Assembly (NCBI RefSeq): GCF_014635325.1
Contig: NZ_BMCT01000001.1
Span: forward strand, 1,579,743-1,643,742
Direction of reading: 5' to 3'
Source: Azorhizobium oxalatiphilum
Lineage (GTDB): Bacteria; Pseudomonadota; Alphaproteobacteria; Rhizobiales; Xanthobacteraceae
Length of the DNA stretch: 64,000 bases
Part shown: positions 36,293 to 44,901 of the stretch, piece by piece
Numbering within the stretch: the stretch's first letter is position 1
How the letters are laid out: every line of letters begins with the position of its first letter
Position numbers and translations under genes: made by a program
Notes under the pieces: generated by a model
The model's input: the letters and a program-made list of their open reading frames with translations, nothing else
What the model was told of the DNA's origin: nothing
The model's database searches: none

Positions 36293-36317
36293 ACAGGCCC
36301 GGCGGGACCGGGCCTGT
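36293..36317 (-). terminator. Perfect hairpin inside the furoate operon
   Basis: A ten-base-pair perfect inverted repeat (ACAGGCCCGG with CCGGGCCTGT, 5-base loop) lies in the 97-bp gap between the MFS transporter gene and the GMC oxidase gene. There is no T-run, so it may act as an attenuator or processing site that lowers expression of the oxidase. Confidence 0.4.
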
Positions 36318-36353
36318 GGCCCGCGCCGGCGGAAGGCCAGCGCGGGCAAGTTA

Positions 36354-37682
36354 TCAGCGGAAGTTGCCCTTGGTCTCGGGCACGATCAGGGTGCCGATGA
36401 GGTAGAGCAGGAAGACGCCGCCGGTGAACAGCGACAGCGCCATGGGAATGTCCGCAGGCGTTGCGCTGGCGAGCGAGACGAAGGTGGGCATCATGCCGCC
36501 GATGGCAAAACCGATGTTCCAGGACAGGCCCGTTCCCGTGGCGCGCATGGCGGTGGGAAAGCGCTCGTTGAGGAAGATCAGCACCGGCGCATAGCCGGCA
36601 TTGCCCATGAAGGCGATGCCGAGCGAATAGAGCACGATGGAGGTGAGGTTCGTGGTCGCCGCCATGCCGAGATAGAAGGTCGGCAGCAGAATGATCGCCA
36701 GAACACCAACGATCAGGAAGGTCTTCTTGCGGCCGATCACGTCGCTGAGCATGCCCACTAGCACCGCCGACACGAAGGCCGACACGCTGCAGGCCATGAG
36801 GATGTATGAAGAGAGGTGGTTGGGCAGCTGGTTGATGAGCTTCAGGAAGGTGGGCATGTAGCCCGAGGTGAGATAATAGCCCGCGCCGCCGCCAGTGGTG
36901 ATCAGAAGATTGACAAGCAGTACGTTGCGATAACCGCTGGAAAACAGCTCCTTCAACGGGGCCTTCGCGGCCTTCTTGGCGGCTTTCTGCTTCTGCATCT
37001 CCTTCCAGAAGGGGGATTCCTCCAGATTGCGGAAGATGAACCAGCCCAGCAGCGAGGACAGAAGGCCGGAGAAGAACATGAAACGCCAGCCCCACTGGGT
37101 GTAGGCCTCGCCCTGGAAGATGGTGGTGGTGATCAGGAACACAATGGAGGCCAACAGGGCGCCGATGCCCGCGCCGCCGCCGCCCACGAGCCCGGACATG
37201 AAGCCGCGCCAGTTCGCCGGCACGCTTTCAGTGCCCACCGTGTGGGTGGAAGCGACCACGCCGCCCACGAACACGCCCTGCACGAGGCGCAGGAGGAGGA
37301 ACAGGATGGGCGCGATGATGCCCGCCTGATGGATGGTGGGCAGTAGGCCGAAAGCAGCGGTGGAGATGCCGACGCCCATGATGGCGACCAGCATGGCGCC
37401 CTTGCGGCCATAGGCATCGGCATAATGGCCGAAGATGGCCGAGCCGATGGGGCGCATGAGCAGCGTCACGGCGAAGGAGGCGTAGACCGCCGCCAGCGAC
37501 CATGTGGGATGGGTGGAGGGGAAGAACAGCTGCCCCACCACGGGTGCCACATAGAGCAGGATGAACAGGTCGAAGAGATCCAGCGACCAGCCCATGACGG
37601 AGGCGATGATCGCGCTCCGCATCTGTTTGTTGTCCACCGCCGGCTGGGCGATGCCGGCGGTGTGCATTTCACTGGTCGACAT
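36354..37682 (-). CDS. MFS transporter, metabolite:H+ symporter (MHS) type
   Basis: A 442-residue permease with about 12 helices. The pattern MGWSLDLFDLFILLYVAPVVG in helix 1, GHYADAYGRKGAML in loop 2-3 and RLVQGVFVGGVVASTHTVGTE in helix 4 are those of the MHS/SHS branch, which imports organic acids and aromatic acids with protons. In the hmf clusters the equivalent gene (hmfT) is proposed to take up furanic acids; that role is inferred here from position, 44 bp behind the crotonase gene. GGGAGGA precedes the ATG at 37682. Confidence 0.87.
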   Translation of the reverse strand: MSTSEMHTAGIAQPAVDNKQMRSAIIASVMGWSLDLFDLFILLYVAPVVGQLFFPSTHPTWSLAAVYASFAVTLLMRPIGSAIFGHYADAYGRKGAMLVAIMGVGISTAAFGLLPTIHQAGIIAPILFLLLRLVQGVFVGGVVASTHTVGTESVPANWRGFMSGLVGGGGAGIGALLASIVFLITTTIFQGEAYTQWGWRFMFFSGLLSSLLGWFIFRNLEESPFWKEMQKQKAAKKAAKAPLKELFSSGYRNVLLVNLLITTGGGAGYYLTSGYMPTFLKLINQLPNHLSSYILMACSVSAFVSAVLVGMLSDVIGRKKTFLIVGVLAIILLPTFYLGMAATTNLTSIVLYSLGIAFMGNAGYAPVLIFLNERFPTAMRATGTGLSWNIGFAIGGMMPTFVSLASATPADIPMALSLFTGGVFLLYLIGTLIVPETKGNFR

Positions 37683-37726
37683 GGCGTTGTGTCCTCCCGT
37701 TTTGCCCCTCTGGGTGGGCGTTTTTG

Positions 37727-38533
37727 TCAGCAGCCCTTGAAGGCGGGCTTGCGCTTCTCGTGGAAGGCTTCGACGCCTTCCTTGAAATCGTGCGACTGGC
37801 GCAGGCGGCTGTAGCAGTGGCCTTCCAGCTCGATGGCGATGGACAGGGTGGAGTCCTCGCTGTCGTTCAGCAGCTTCTTCGCCGTGCGCTGGGCCATGGG
37901 CGAGAAGGTGAGCAGTTCGGCCACCAGCGCGTCGGTGGCCTTCTCCAGGTCCGCGTCGGCCACCTTCTCGGTGGCGATGCCCCAGTCGAACGCCTGCTGG
38001 GCGGAGATGCGCTTCGAGCGCATCACGATGTCCTTGGTGCGGGTGATGCCGACCATCATCTGCAGACGCGCCGAACCGCCCGAGCCGGGGATCTGGCCGA
38101 GCTTCTGCTCGGGCAGGGCATACTGGGTGGTGTCGGTCACGATGCGGAAGTCGCAGGCCAGCGACAGCTCGAAGCCGACGCCGAAGCAATAGCCGCGATT
38201 GGCCGCGATCACCGGCTTGGTGCAGCGGGTAGGCGAGGCGATGTTCCAGGCGAGCTTGGAGACGTGCTCGGGGCTGGCCTCCATGAAGCCCTTGATGTTG
38301 CCGCCGGAGGAGAAGTGCTCGCCCAGGGCGCGGATGACGATGACGCGCACGCGCTCGTCCTCGTCCAGCGCCTCGAAGACGAGACGGAACTGGTCGCGCT
38401 GGGGCATGGAGACGATGTTGTAGGGCGGCCGGTCGAGGATAATGTCGGCGCGCTGGGTCGCCTCGTCGATCTCGACGTGGAAGCCGTCCAGTGCCTTGAG
38501 GCGGGGATCGGTGAAGGTCATGGGGGACGGCAT
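37727..38533 (-). CDS. hmfE: Crotonase-family enzyme, HmfE-like 2-oxoglutaroyl-CoA hydrolase
   Basis: A 268-residue enoyl-CoA hydratase/isomerase-fold protein. The oxyanion-hole segments are GEHFSSGGNIKGF near residue 72 and CFGVGFELSLACDFRI near 118, and the C-terminal trimerisation helix holds AIELEGHCYSRLRQS. The usual paired hydratase glutamates are not both evident, so simple enoyl-CoA hydration is not assured. In furoate clusters this crotonase, HmfE, is assigned to opening the lactone form of hydroxyfuroyl-CoA to 2-oxoglutaroyl-CoA. AAAGGAG precedes the ATG at 38533. The role rests mainly on operon context. Confidence 0.8.
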   Translation of the reverse strand: MPSPMTFTDPRLKALDGFHVEIDEATQRADIILDRPPYNIVSMPQRDQFRLVFEALDEDERVRVIVIRALGEHFSSGGNIKGFMEASPEHVSKLAWNIASPTRCTKPVIAANRGYCFGVGFELSLACDFRIVTDTTQYALPEQKLGQIPGSGGSARLQMMVGITRTKDIVMRSKRISAQQAFDWGIATEKVADADLEKATDALVAELLTFSPMAQRTAKKLLNDSEDSTLSIAIELEGHCYSRLRQSHDFKEGVEAFHEKRKPAFKGC

Positions 38534-38580
38534 TTGCGGCTCCTTTGAAATAATATTGAGCGTGTGATTGGTTTTTGGGA

Positions 38581-40137
38581 TCAGGCGGCACCCTGCCGGC
38601 GGGGCTGGCTCTCGGGCTCGGCCACGTAGTCGCCGGAGACCAGGAAGCGGCGCAGGAGTTTGCCCACTGGCGATTTCGGGATGTCCTGCACGAAGACGAA
38701 GCGGCGCGGGCGCTTGAAATTGGCAAGGCCGGAGGTGCGGCAGTGCTGGTCCAGCTCTTCCGCTGTGACTGGTGCGCTCTTCTTGATGAAGGCGGTGACG
38801 ACCTTGCCCCATTTCTCGTCCGGCAGGCCCACCACCGCCACTTCGGACACGGCAGGATGCAGGGACAGCGCGCTCTCGATCTCGGCGGGGAAGACGTTCT
38901 CGCCGCCGGTGATGATCATGTCGTCCATGCGGCCGGTGACGAACAGGTCGCCATCGGCGTCGATCATCCCGGTGTCGCCGGTGAAGTACCAGCCGTCGCG
39001 CAGCGACTTGGCATCCGCCTCGGGACGGCGCCAATAGCCCTCGAACGCCTCGTCGCCGGCCAGCAGGGCGATGATCTCGCCTTCCTCGCCGGGAGCGGCG
39101 ACGTCATCCGGTGTGCGGGCATCCAGCTTCACCACACGGATCATCTGGTTGATGCCTGCGCGTCCTGCCGAACCAGGCTTCCGAATGGCCTTCTGGTCGA
39201 TGGTGAAGGTGTAGATTTCGGATGAGCCGTAATGGTTCACGAACAGCTCGGGATGGAAGGCGGCGTCGAGCTTCTTCAGCAGGCCGTCGGTCATCGCCGC
39301 GCCGGCGAAGCCCAGCTTGCGCACGCTGGAGACGTCCGTCTGTGCAAAGACGGGATCGTGCACGAGGTCGTGGTAAAGGGTGGGCACCAGATAGAGGTTG
39401 GTGACTTTTTCGGCCGCGATAGAGGCCAATGCCTTCTTCGTGTCGTAGCGCGGCAGGCAGACGAAGGCGCCGCCAATCACCGACATGGCGATGAGCGAGC
39501 GCACACCCATGGTGTGATAGAGCGGCATCACGCCCAGCGTCACCTCCCCCTGCCGGTAGAGGTTTTGGGCCACATGGGCGATGCCGGCGGCGCGCTCGGC
39601 GCGGTGGCGGCGCGGCACGCCCTTGGGCTTGGAGGTGGTGCCCGAGGTGTAGAGCATGATGGACCAGGCATCGGCCCCCACGCGAGGTTCGGCCTCCGGT
39701 GCATCGCCCTCGGTCATGGCGCTGAAGGAATGCGCGCCCTCCGGCGTTTCGGTCCCGACGGCGATGCACAACAGGCCGCCAGCCAGTTTGCTGCCGGCGA
39801 CGGCAGCCTGGGACACCTCCTCGAACACCACGCCGCGCGCCTCGGAATCCTCCAGGCAAAAATCAAGTTCGTCGGCCTTGGCGCGCCAGTTGATGGGGGT
39901 GATGACGATGCCGGCGAACTGGCTGGCCCAGTGCAGGGTCGCGGCCTCCCAGCGGTTCTGCAGGATGCTCACCAGATGGTCGCCGGGCTTGAGGCCCGCG
40001 CGGTTGAGCGCCGCTACCACGTTCGAGATCCTGGCGTACCACTGGCGGTAGGTGAGCCTGAGATCACCATCCACCAGCGCGAGCGCATCCGGATCGCGGG
40101 CGACGCTGGCGACGAAGCTGGTGCCGAGATCAAGCAT
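38581..40137 (-). CDS. hmfD: Acyl-CoA synthetase, HmfD-like 2-furoyl-CoA synthetase
   Basis: A 518-residue ANL-superfamily AMP-forming ligase. The ATP loop is YTSGTTSKPKGVP near residue 160; YGSSEIYTF, GWYFTGDTGMID, GRMDDMIITGGENVFPAEIE and the final catalytic Lys in SPVGKLLRRF are all present, so the enzyme looks active. Such ligases activate carboxylic acids to CoA thioesters. Position inside a molybdenum-hydroxylase and crotonase operon suggests 2-furoate as the substrate, as for HmfD; benzoate-type substrates are the alternative. The start overlaps the end of the 2Fe-2S subunit gene by 8 bp. Confidence 0.82.
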   Translation of the reverse strand: MLDLGTSFVASVARDPDALALVDGDLRLTYRQWYARISNVVAALNRAGLKPGDHLVSILQNRWEAATLHWASQFAGIVITPINWRAKADELDFCLEDSEARGVVFEEVSQAAVAGSKLAGGLLCIAVGTETPEGAHSFSAMTEGDAPEAEPRVGADAWSIMLYTSGTTSKPKGVPRRHRAERAAGIAHVAQNLYRQGEVTLGVMPLYHTMGVRSLIAMSVIGGAFVCLPRYDTKKALASIAAEKVTNLYLVPTLYHDLVHDPVFAQTDVSSVRKLGFAGAAMTDGLLKKLDAAFHPELFVNHYGSSEIYTFTIDQKAIRKPGSAGRAGINQMIRVVKLDARTPDDVAAPGEEGEIIALLAGDEAFEGYWRRPEADAKSLRDGWYFTGDTGMIDADGDLFVTGRMDDMIITGGENVFPAEIESALSLHPAVSEVAVVGLPDEKWGKVVTAFIKKSAPVTAEELDQHCRTSGLANFKRPRRFVFVQDIPKSPVGKLLRRFLVSGDYVAEPESQPRRQGAA

Positions 40138-40663
40138 GGGCGGGTTCCTCTTGGCATGCGGCGGTGTCTTGTGCGGAAAGTTCGGCGGCCGCCTCCAGCG
40201 CAGCGCGGACGATGGGCGTGTATCCGGTGCAGCGACACAGATGGCCGGAGAGCAGGTCGCGCACCTGAGCCTCATCGGGCTCCGGATTGGCCTTCAGGAA
40301 GGCGTCCAGCGACATCAGGATGCCGGCGGTGCAGAAGCCGCACTGGAGGGCGTGGTGGCGGCGGAAAGCCGCCTGCAGGACGGAGAGACGGTCCGGCGCC
40401 GGGGCGAGGCCCTCGACCGTGCGGATGGACGCGCCATCCACCTGCACGGCCAGCGTGAGGCAGGAGCGGGCGAGCATGCCGTCCACCTCCACCGTGCAGG
40501 CGCCGCAGACGCCGTGCTCGCAGCCCACGTGGGTGCCGGTGGCACCCAGGGTCTGGCGCAGGAAGTCGGACAGCAGCATGCGCGGCTCGGCCACGCCGTC
40601 CACGGGGAGGCCGTTGAGGGTGAAGGCCACCGTGTGGCGCTGGTCGGCGCTCAGGCGCGGCAT
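40130..40663 (-). CDS. hmfC: 2Fe-2S subunit of molybdenum hydroxylase (2-furoyl-CoA dehydrogenase, HmfC-like)
   Basis: A 177-residue small subunit of the xanthine-dehydrogenase family. The N-terminal plant-ferredoxin-type cluster is GCEHGVCGACTVEVDG with a further Cys in ARSC; the C-terminal helical cluster is CGFCTAGILMSL and CRCTGY. It passes electrons from the molybdenum centre to FAD. It overlaps the genes on both sides (8 bp and 13 bp), consistent with coupled translation of the complex. Confidence 0.9.
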   Translation of the reverse strand: MPRLSADQRHTVAFTLNGLPVDGVAEPRMLLSDFLRQTLGATGTHVGCEHGVCGACTVEVDGMLARSCLTLAVQVDGASIRTVEGLAPAPDRLSVLQAAFRRHHALQCGFCTAGILMSLDAFLKANPEPDEAQVRDLLSGHLCRCTGYTPIVRAALEAAAELSAQDTAACQEEPAHA

Positions 40664-41475
40664 GTCAGGGCCTCCTCGATGGTGGCGCGGCCAATGCGTC
40701 GCACCAGTTCACGCCGGTAGCGCGCGCTGGCATGCACGTCGTCGCGGGCATCCAACTCGTAGGCGAAGCTGTTGAGCGCATCGTCCAGCGCAGAGCCTTC
40801 CAGCAGTGGGAAGTCGCGGGCGGTGGGCACGTCCGCGACGCCGCCCACCGCGAGGCGGATGCCGGTGTCGGTGGCCACCGCGCCGCAGGCCACGATGGCG
40901 AAATCGCCATGCCGGCGGGCGATCTCGCGGAAGGCGGTGCCCTCGCGGCCCGCCACGGGAAAGGAGACCGCCTCGATCATCTCGTCATCGGCCTTGGCGG
41001 TGGCCATCATGCCGGTGAAGAAGTCCGCCGCCGCCACCTTGCGTTTGGCTTTGGCGGTGGCGAGGTGCACATGGCCCTTCAGCGCCACGAGGCAGAGCGG
41101 CAGCTCGGCGCTCGGGTCCGCATGGGCGATGGAGCCGCACACCGTGCCCCGCGCGCGGGTCTGCACATGGCCGGTGTAGGGCAGTGCCTTGGCGATCAGC
41201 GGCAGGGTGCGGGAGAGGTCATCCCATGCCAGAAGGCGTGCCTGCCGGATGCCAGCGCCCACCAGAACGTCGCCTTTCGCCTCCGAGAGCGTGGCGAGGT
41301 CGGCGAGGCGCATGATGTCCACCAGCACCTTGGGGCGGGCGAGGCGCATGTTGAGCATGGCCATGAAAGACTGGCCACCGGCGATGATGCGGGCGTCGGT
41401 GCCTTCCGCCTTCAGCACGGACAGCGCTTCGGCGCGGCTGTCGGCGCGCACGAAATCGAACGGGGCGGGCTTCAT
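40651..41475 (-). CDS. hmfB: FAD subunit of molybdenum hydroxylase (2-furoyl-CoA dehydrogenase, HmfB-like)
   Basis: A 274-residue FAD-binding subunit of the CoxM/XDH medium-subunit family. FAD-binding segments are IIAGGQSFMAMLNMRLARP near residue 30 and TVCGSIAHADPSAELP near 110; in the second, Cys replaces the first Gly of the usual TVGGSIA. The C-terminal domain starts near FREIARRHGDFAIV. It overlaps the large-subunit gene by 4 bp (ATGA). Confidence 0.9.
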   Translation of the reverse strand: MKPAPFDFVRADSRAEALSVLKAEGTDARIIAGGQSFMAMLNMRLARPKVLVDIMRLADLATLSEAKGDVLVGAGIRQARLLAWDDLSRTLPLIAKALPYTGHVQTRARGTVCGSIAHADPSAELPLCLVALKGHVHLATAKAKRKVAAADFFTGMMATAKADDEMIEAVSFPVAGREGTAFREIARRHGDFAIVACGAVATDTGIRLAVGGVADVPTARDFPLLEGSALDDALNSFAYELDARDDVHASARYRRELVRRIGRATIEEALTCRA

Positions 41476-44400
41476 TTGCCGTCTCCCTTCGATCCGGAGA
41501 ACAGGGACAGCAGAGAAAGGATGCGCGCCAGCAGGCCGGGTCCGGAGGCGGCACCCCCCGAACCACCGGCGCGTCGCGCCAAGGCGGAGAAGAACTGGCC
41601 GATGATGACCTTGGCGGCGCCGTCCAGCAGGCGCCCGCCCACGCTCGCCACCTTGCCGCCCACGAAGGCCTCGTAGGTGTAGGACAGGTCCGTGCCGCCC
41701 TTGGCGTCGGGAGTGAGGGTGATGCGGCCGGAACCGCCGCCGAAGCCGAGGTTGCCCTCCACCTTGCCGCCCAGCGTAACCGCTTTCGGCGCGTCGAGAT
41801 CGGACAAGGTGACTTCCGCGCGATAGCGGCCCTTCACCGGGCCGATGCCCAGCGTCACGTCGGCGCGGAAATGGGTGTCGCTGACCTTTTCCACCCCATG
41901 GGCGCCGGGAATGATGCTCTCCAGCGTCTTTGGGTCGAGTAGCATCGCCCAGATCTTTTCCGGCGGGGCGCCGATGCTGGCGCGGCCCTCGCCGCGCATC
42001 ATCTTCTCGCCCTTTGCGCCCGTGGCCTTGGGGGCATTGCTGCGGGCCTTCAGCCCTTCGGGTGCCGGGCGCTCCTCGCCCTGGATCAAGGCGGCGATGG
42101 CGGAAGGCACCATGGGCAGACGGATGTCGGCCACGCCCAGCGCGTCCGCCACCGCATTGGCGAGGCAGGCGGGGGTGGACATGCAATTGCCCTCGCCCAC
42201 GCCCTTGGCGCCCAATGGCGTGAAAGGGGAGGGGGTCTGGGTGTGGATGATGACCGGCTCTGGCACCTCGGTGGTGGTGGGCAGCAGATAGTCGGCGAAG
42301 GTGCCGGTCAGGAAGCTGCCGTCCGGGCCGTAGGCATATTCCTCCAGCAACGCGGCGCCGAGCGCATGGGCGAAGCCGCCCCTTATCTGTCCGTCAACCA
42401 TGCCGGGGTGGAGAATGGTGCCGCAGTCATGGGCGGTCACGTAGCGGTCGATATGGATCTCGCCGGTGTCGCGGTCGATCTCGACGCCGCAATAATCGAA
42501 GATGAAACCGTAGCAGAGCGACGAGTTGATGTGGTCGGCGTCATCCGCCGCCGTGAGCTCCGGCGGGGTCCAGAAGGCAGTCTCGCGGATGGTGGGGGCC
42601 GTGTCGTCCGGTAGCTGAGCAGGCGACCAGTGGGAGAGTGCGGCCACGCGCGAGAAGGAGAGCGCATTGCCCGGATTGCCCTTCGCGGCCAGCTTGCCGC
42701 CGGCAAACACCACCTCGTCCGGCGGAACGTTGAGCTGGGCGGCGGCGATGCGGGCGAGACGCTCCGCGAGCCGTTTGGCCGCAAGGCTTGCCGCGCCCGC
42801 GACGGCACCGGCGAAGCGGCTGGAATAATTGCCCGAGGCGATGGACCATGCGTCCTTGGCAGTGTCCATCTCCGCATTGACGCGGATGTCGGCGGGGGCG
42901 AGGCCGAAGGCATCCGCCACCACCTGTGCGATGACGGTGCGGTGGCCCTGGCCCTGCGGCACCGAGGCCACATGCGCGCTCACCGAACCCACGGGGTCGA
43001 TGCTGATGGTGGCGGTGGCCTGGGCGCCGTTCTTCGGCCCCGCCTTCTTGCGTTCGGCGGGGGTGAGGACGGTGGCGATATAGCCCATGTTGGAGATGGA
43101 GGGCTCCACCGCCGCTGCATAGCCGATGCCATAGAGCCGGCCTTCCGCCCGCGCGGCATCGCGGCGGGCAAGCAACTCGGCAAGGCCACCCTCGGCTATG
43201 CCTTTCTCCAGCGTGCCGGCGTAGTCGCCGCTGTCCAGCAGCGCGCCTGGGGCGGTGCGATAGGGGAAGGCGCCGGTGGGCACGAGGTTGCGGCGGATGA
43301 CAGCCAGCGGATCGAGGCCAAGCTCCACCGCGATGCGCTGCACGAGCCGCTCCAGCGCGAAATAGACCTGCGGTCCGCCGAAGCCGCGATTGAGGCCGGT
43401 GGGGCACTTGTTGGTCACGACCACCCGGTTGCGTACCCGCACGTGGGGGATGTCGTAGGCGCCCGTGAGATTGCCGTGCATGCGGTAGAGCGTGGCGGGC
43501 TCGGGGGCGCGCAGATGGGCGCCGCAATCCTCCACCTGGTCCCAGTCCAGCGCCGTGATGCGGCCTTCAGGTGTGACGGCGGCGGTGAGGGTGGTGGCGC
43601 GGTTGGTGGCGGACACCGAGGCCATGAGGTGTTCGAGGCGGTCCTCGATCCACTTCACCGGCTTGCCCGAAACCCGCGCGGCCACAGCGCCGAGCACGAT
43701 GTAGGGGAAGATGCCCTGTTTGATGCCGAAGGAGCCGCCGCTGTCCGGCGGGGTGCGCAGGCGCAGGCGATTGCCGGGCACCTTCAGCGCCCGCGAGATC
43801 ACCGCATGAATGGAGAACGGCCCCTGGAAGTTCGCCAGCACGTCATAGGCATCCTCGCCGGGGTCGTACTCGGCGACGAGGCCATACGTCTCGATGGGGG
43901 TGCAGGAATTGCGCGGATAGTGCATCGAGAGCGAGATGCGGTGGGCGGCGGCAGCAAACGCGCTCTCGGGATCACCATAGCGGAAGCTGCGGTCGGAGGC
44001 GGTGTTGCGGGCGAAGCCGTCATGCAGCAGCGGCGCGCCGTCTTCCATGGCTGCGAGCGGGTCCACCACGGCGGTGCGGGTCTCGTAGCGCACCTCGATG
44101 AGATCCAGCGCGTCCTCGGCCACATAGCGGTCACGTGCCACCACCAGCGCCACCGGCTCGCCCACATAGCGCACGCGTCCGACCGCCATGGGCCAGCAGG
44201 TGACGGGCGCCTTGACGCCCACGACGAGGCTGGTGGTGTATTTCGTGATGTCCTCGCCGGTCAGGACTGCGGCAACGCCGGTCAGTTGCTGAGCCGAAGA
44301 ACAGTTGATGCTGACGATGTCCGCATGGGCGTGCGGTGAGCGCAGGATCGCCATATGGAGCGTGCCGGGCCGGGTGCCCAGATCGTCCATGTAGCGGCCC

Positions 44401-44480
44401 CGGCCGGTGAGGAGGGCGGCGTCTTCCACCCGCTCCACATCACGGCCCAGCCAATTCTCCTTGTGGGAGACGTCCAGCAT
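41472..44480 (-). CDS. hmfA: Molybdenum-binding large subunit fused to a CoxG-like domain (HmfA-like)
   Basis: A 1002-residue protein. Residues 1-800 are the molybdopterin-binding subunit of the xanthine dehydrogenase/CO dehydrogenase family: RVEDAALLTGRGRY, PHAHADIVSI, FGIKQGIFPYI, NRGFGGPQVYF and PLGAKGVGEGNC near residue 760, which holds the conserved catalytic Glu. After a basic linker, residues about 825-985 form a CoxG/SRPBCC domain (RGEGRASIGAPPEKIW, PGAHGVEKVSD, VGGRLLDGAA). CoxG in CO dehydrogenase systems is a separate membrane-recruiting protein. The ATG at 44480 follows GAGGAAA; a TTG at 44498 is less likely. With HmfBC it should hydroxylate 2-furoyl-CoA. Confidence 0.85.
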   Translation of the reverse strand: MLDVSHKENWLGRDVERVEDAALLTGRGRYMDDLGTRPGTLHMAILRSPHAHADIVSINCSSAQQLTGVAAVLTGEDITKYTTSLVVGVKAPVTCWPMAVGRVRYVGEPVALVVARDRYVAEDALDLIEVRYETRTAVVDPLAAMEDGAPLLHDGFARNTASDRSFRYGDPESAFAAAAHRISLSMHYPRNSCTPIETYGLVAEYDPGEDAYDVLANFQGPFSIHAVISRALKVPGNRLRLRTPPDSGGSFGIKQGIFPYIVLGAVAARVSGKPVKWIEDRLEHLMASVSATNRATTLTAAVTPEGRITALDWDQVEDCGAHLRAPEPATLYRMHGNLTGAYDIPHVRVRNRVVVTNKCPTGLNRGFGGPQVYFALERLVQRIAVELGLDPLAVIRRNLVPTGAFPYRTAPGALLDSGDYAGTLEKGIAEGGLAELLARRDAARAEGRLYGIGYAAAVEPSISNMGYIATVLTPAERKKAGPKNGAQATATISIDPVGSVSAHVASVPQGQGHRTVIAQVVADAFGLAPADIRVNAEMDTAKDAWSIASGNYSSRFAGAVAGAASLAAKRLAERLARIAAAQLNVPPDEVVFAGGKLAAKGNPGNALSFSRVAALSHWSPAQLPDDTAPTIRETAFWTPPELTAADDADHINSSLCYGFIFDYCGVEIDRDTGEIHIDRYVTAHDCGTILHPGMVDGQIRGGFAHALGAALLEEYAYGPDGSFLTGTFADYLLPTTTEVPEPVIIHTQTPSPFTPLGAKGVGEGNCMSTPACLANAVADALGVADIRLPMVPSAIAALIQGEERPAPEGLKARSNAPKATGAKGEKMMRGEGRASIGAPPEKIWAMLLDPKTLESIIPGAHGVEKVSDTHFRADVTLGIGPVKGRYRAEVTLSDLDAPKAVTLGGKVEGNLGFGGGSGRITLTPDAKGGTDLSYTYEAFVGGKVASVGGRLLDGAAKVIIGQFFSALARRAGGSGGAASGPGLLARILSLLSLFSGSKGDGK

Positions 44481-44901
44481 CGACGGCAGTTTCCTCAAGG
44501 CTGTGCGCCGCCTCGGTGGGACAGCGCTTCATTAGCCGGGAGGTTGCCGGGGAGGGCGGGGCGGAACCATGCCCCGTCGTCTCATGTCTGACCAAATCGT
44601 CTCATTCGCTATGCTGCGCCGCATCAATGTCCTGGCGCAATGCGATGAGGGTGTTGCTGAAGATAAACCTGAGGCGGCGCCCCAAACGTCACTCTGTTCA
44701 TACCGGTTGTTTTCTATTGATCCTCGGCGGTCGTTCTCGATGCCGGCTCCGGCTGCGGCCGCATTTCATCAGCTTGCGTCGAACGGGTGTGTCGCGCGGC
44801 TTGAATGAAAGTCTGTGCTTGCGGAACGCTGTGCGCCTGCGCCAAATGCACAACAAGTCCCCTGAGGGCAGCCGGCTTCACGAACCGATCAGAAGGCAGA
44901 C
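44481..44901. other. Divergent intergenic region between the furoate operon and the sapC-like gene
   Basis: This 421-bp gap has no convincing gene. It must hold the promoters of the ten-kilobase minus-strand operon and of the plus-strand SapC-family gene. The only clear structure is the direct repeat at 44577-44605; the stretch from 44700 to 44900 shows no other repeat or hairpin I can support. Confidence 0.6.
44577..44605 (-). promoter_or_regulatory. Direct repeat upstream of hmfA-like gene
   Basis: TCGTCTCAT occurs at 44577-44585 and again at 44597-44605, exactly 20 bp apart, or about two helical turns, so a dimeric regulator could bind both on one face. It lies about 100 bp before the operon start codon. 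Confidence 0.45.

Noticed and set aside
37727-39034. Fusion of the crotonase with an upstream in-frame extension
   Set aside because: The extension is a shadow frame within the ligase gene; a perfect AAAGGAG site and ATG at 38533 define the crotonase start.
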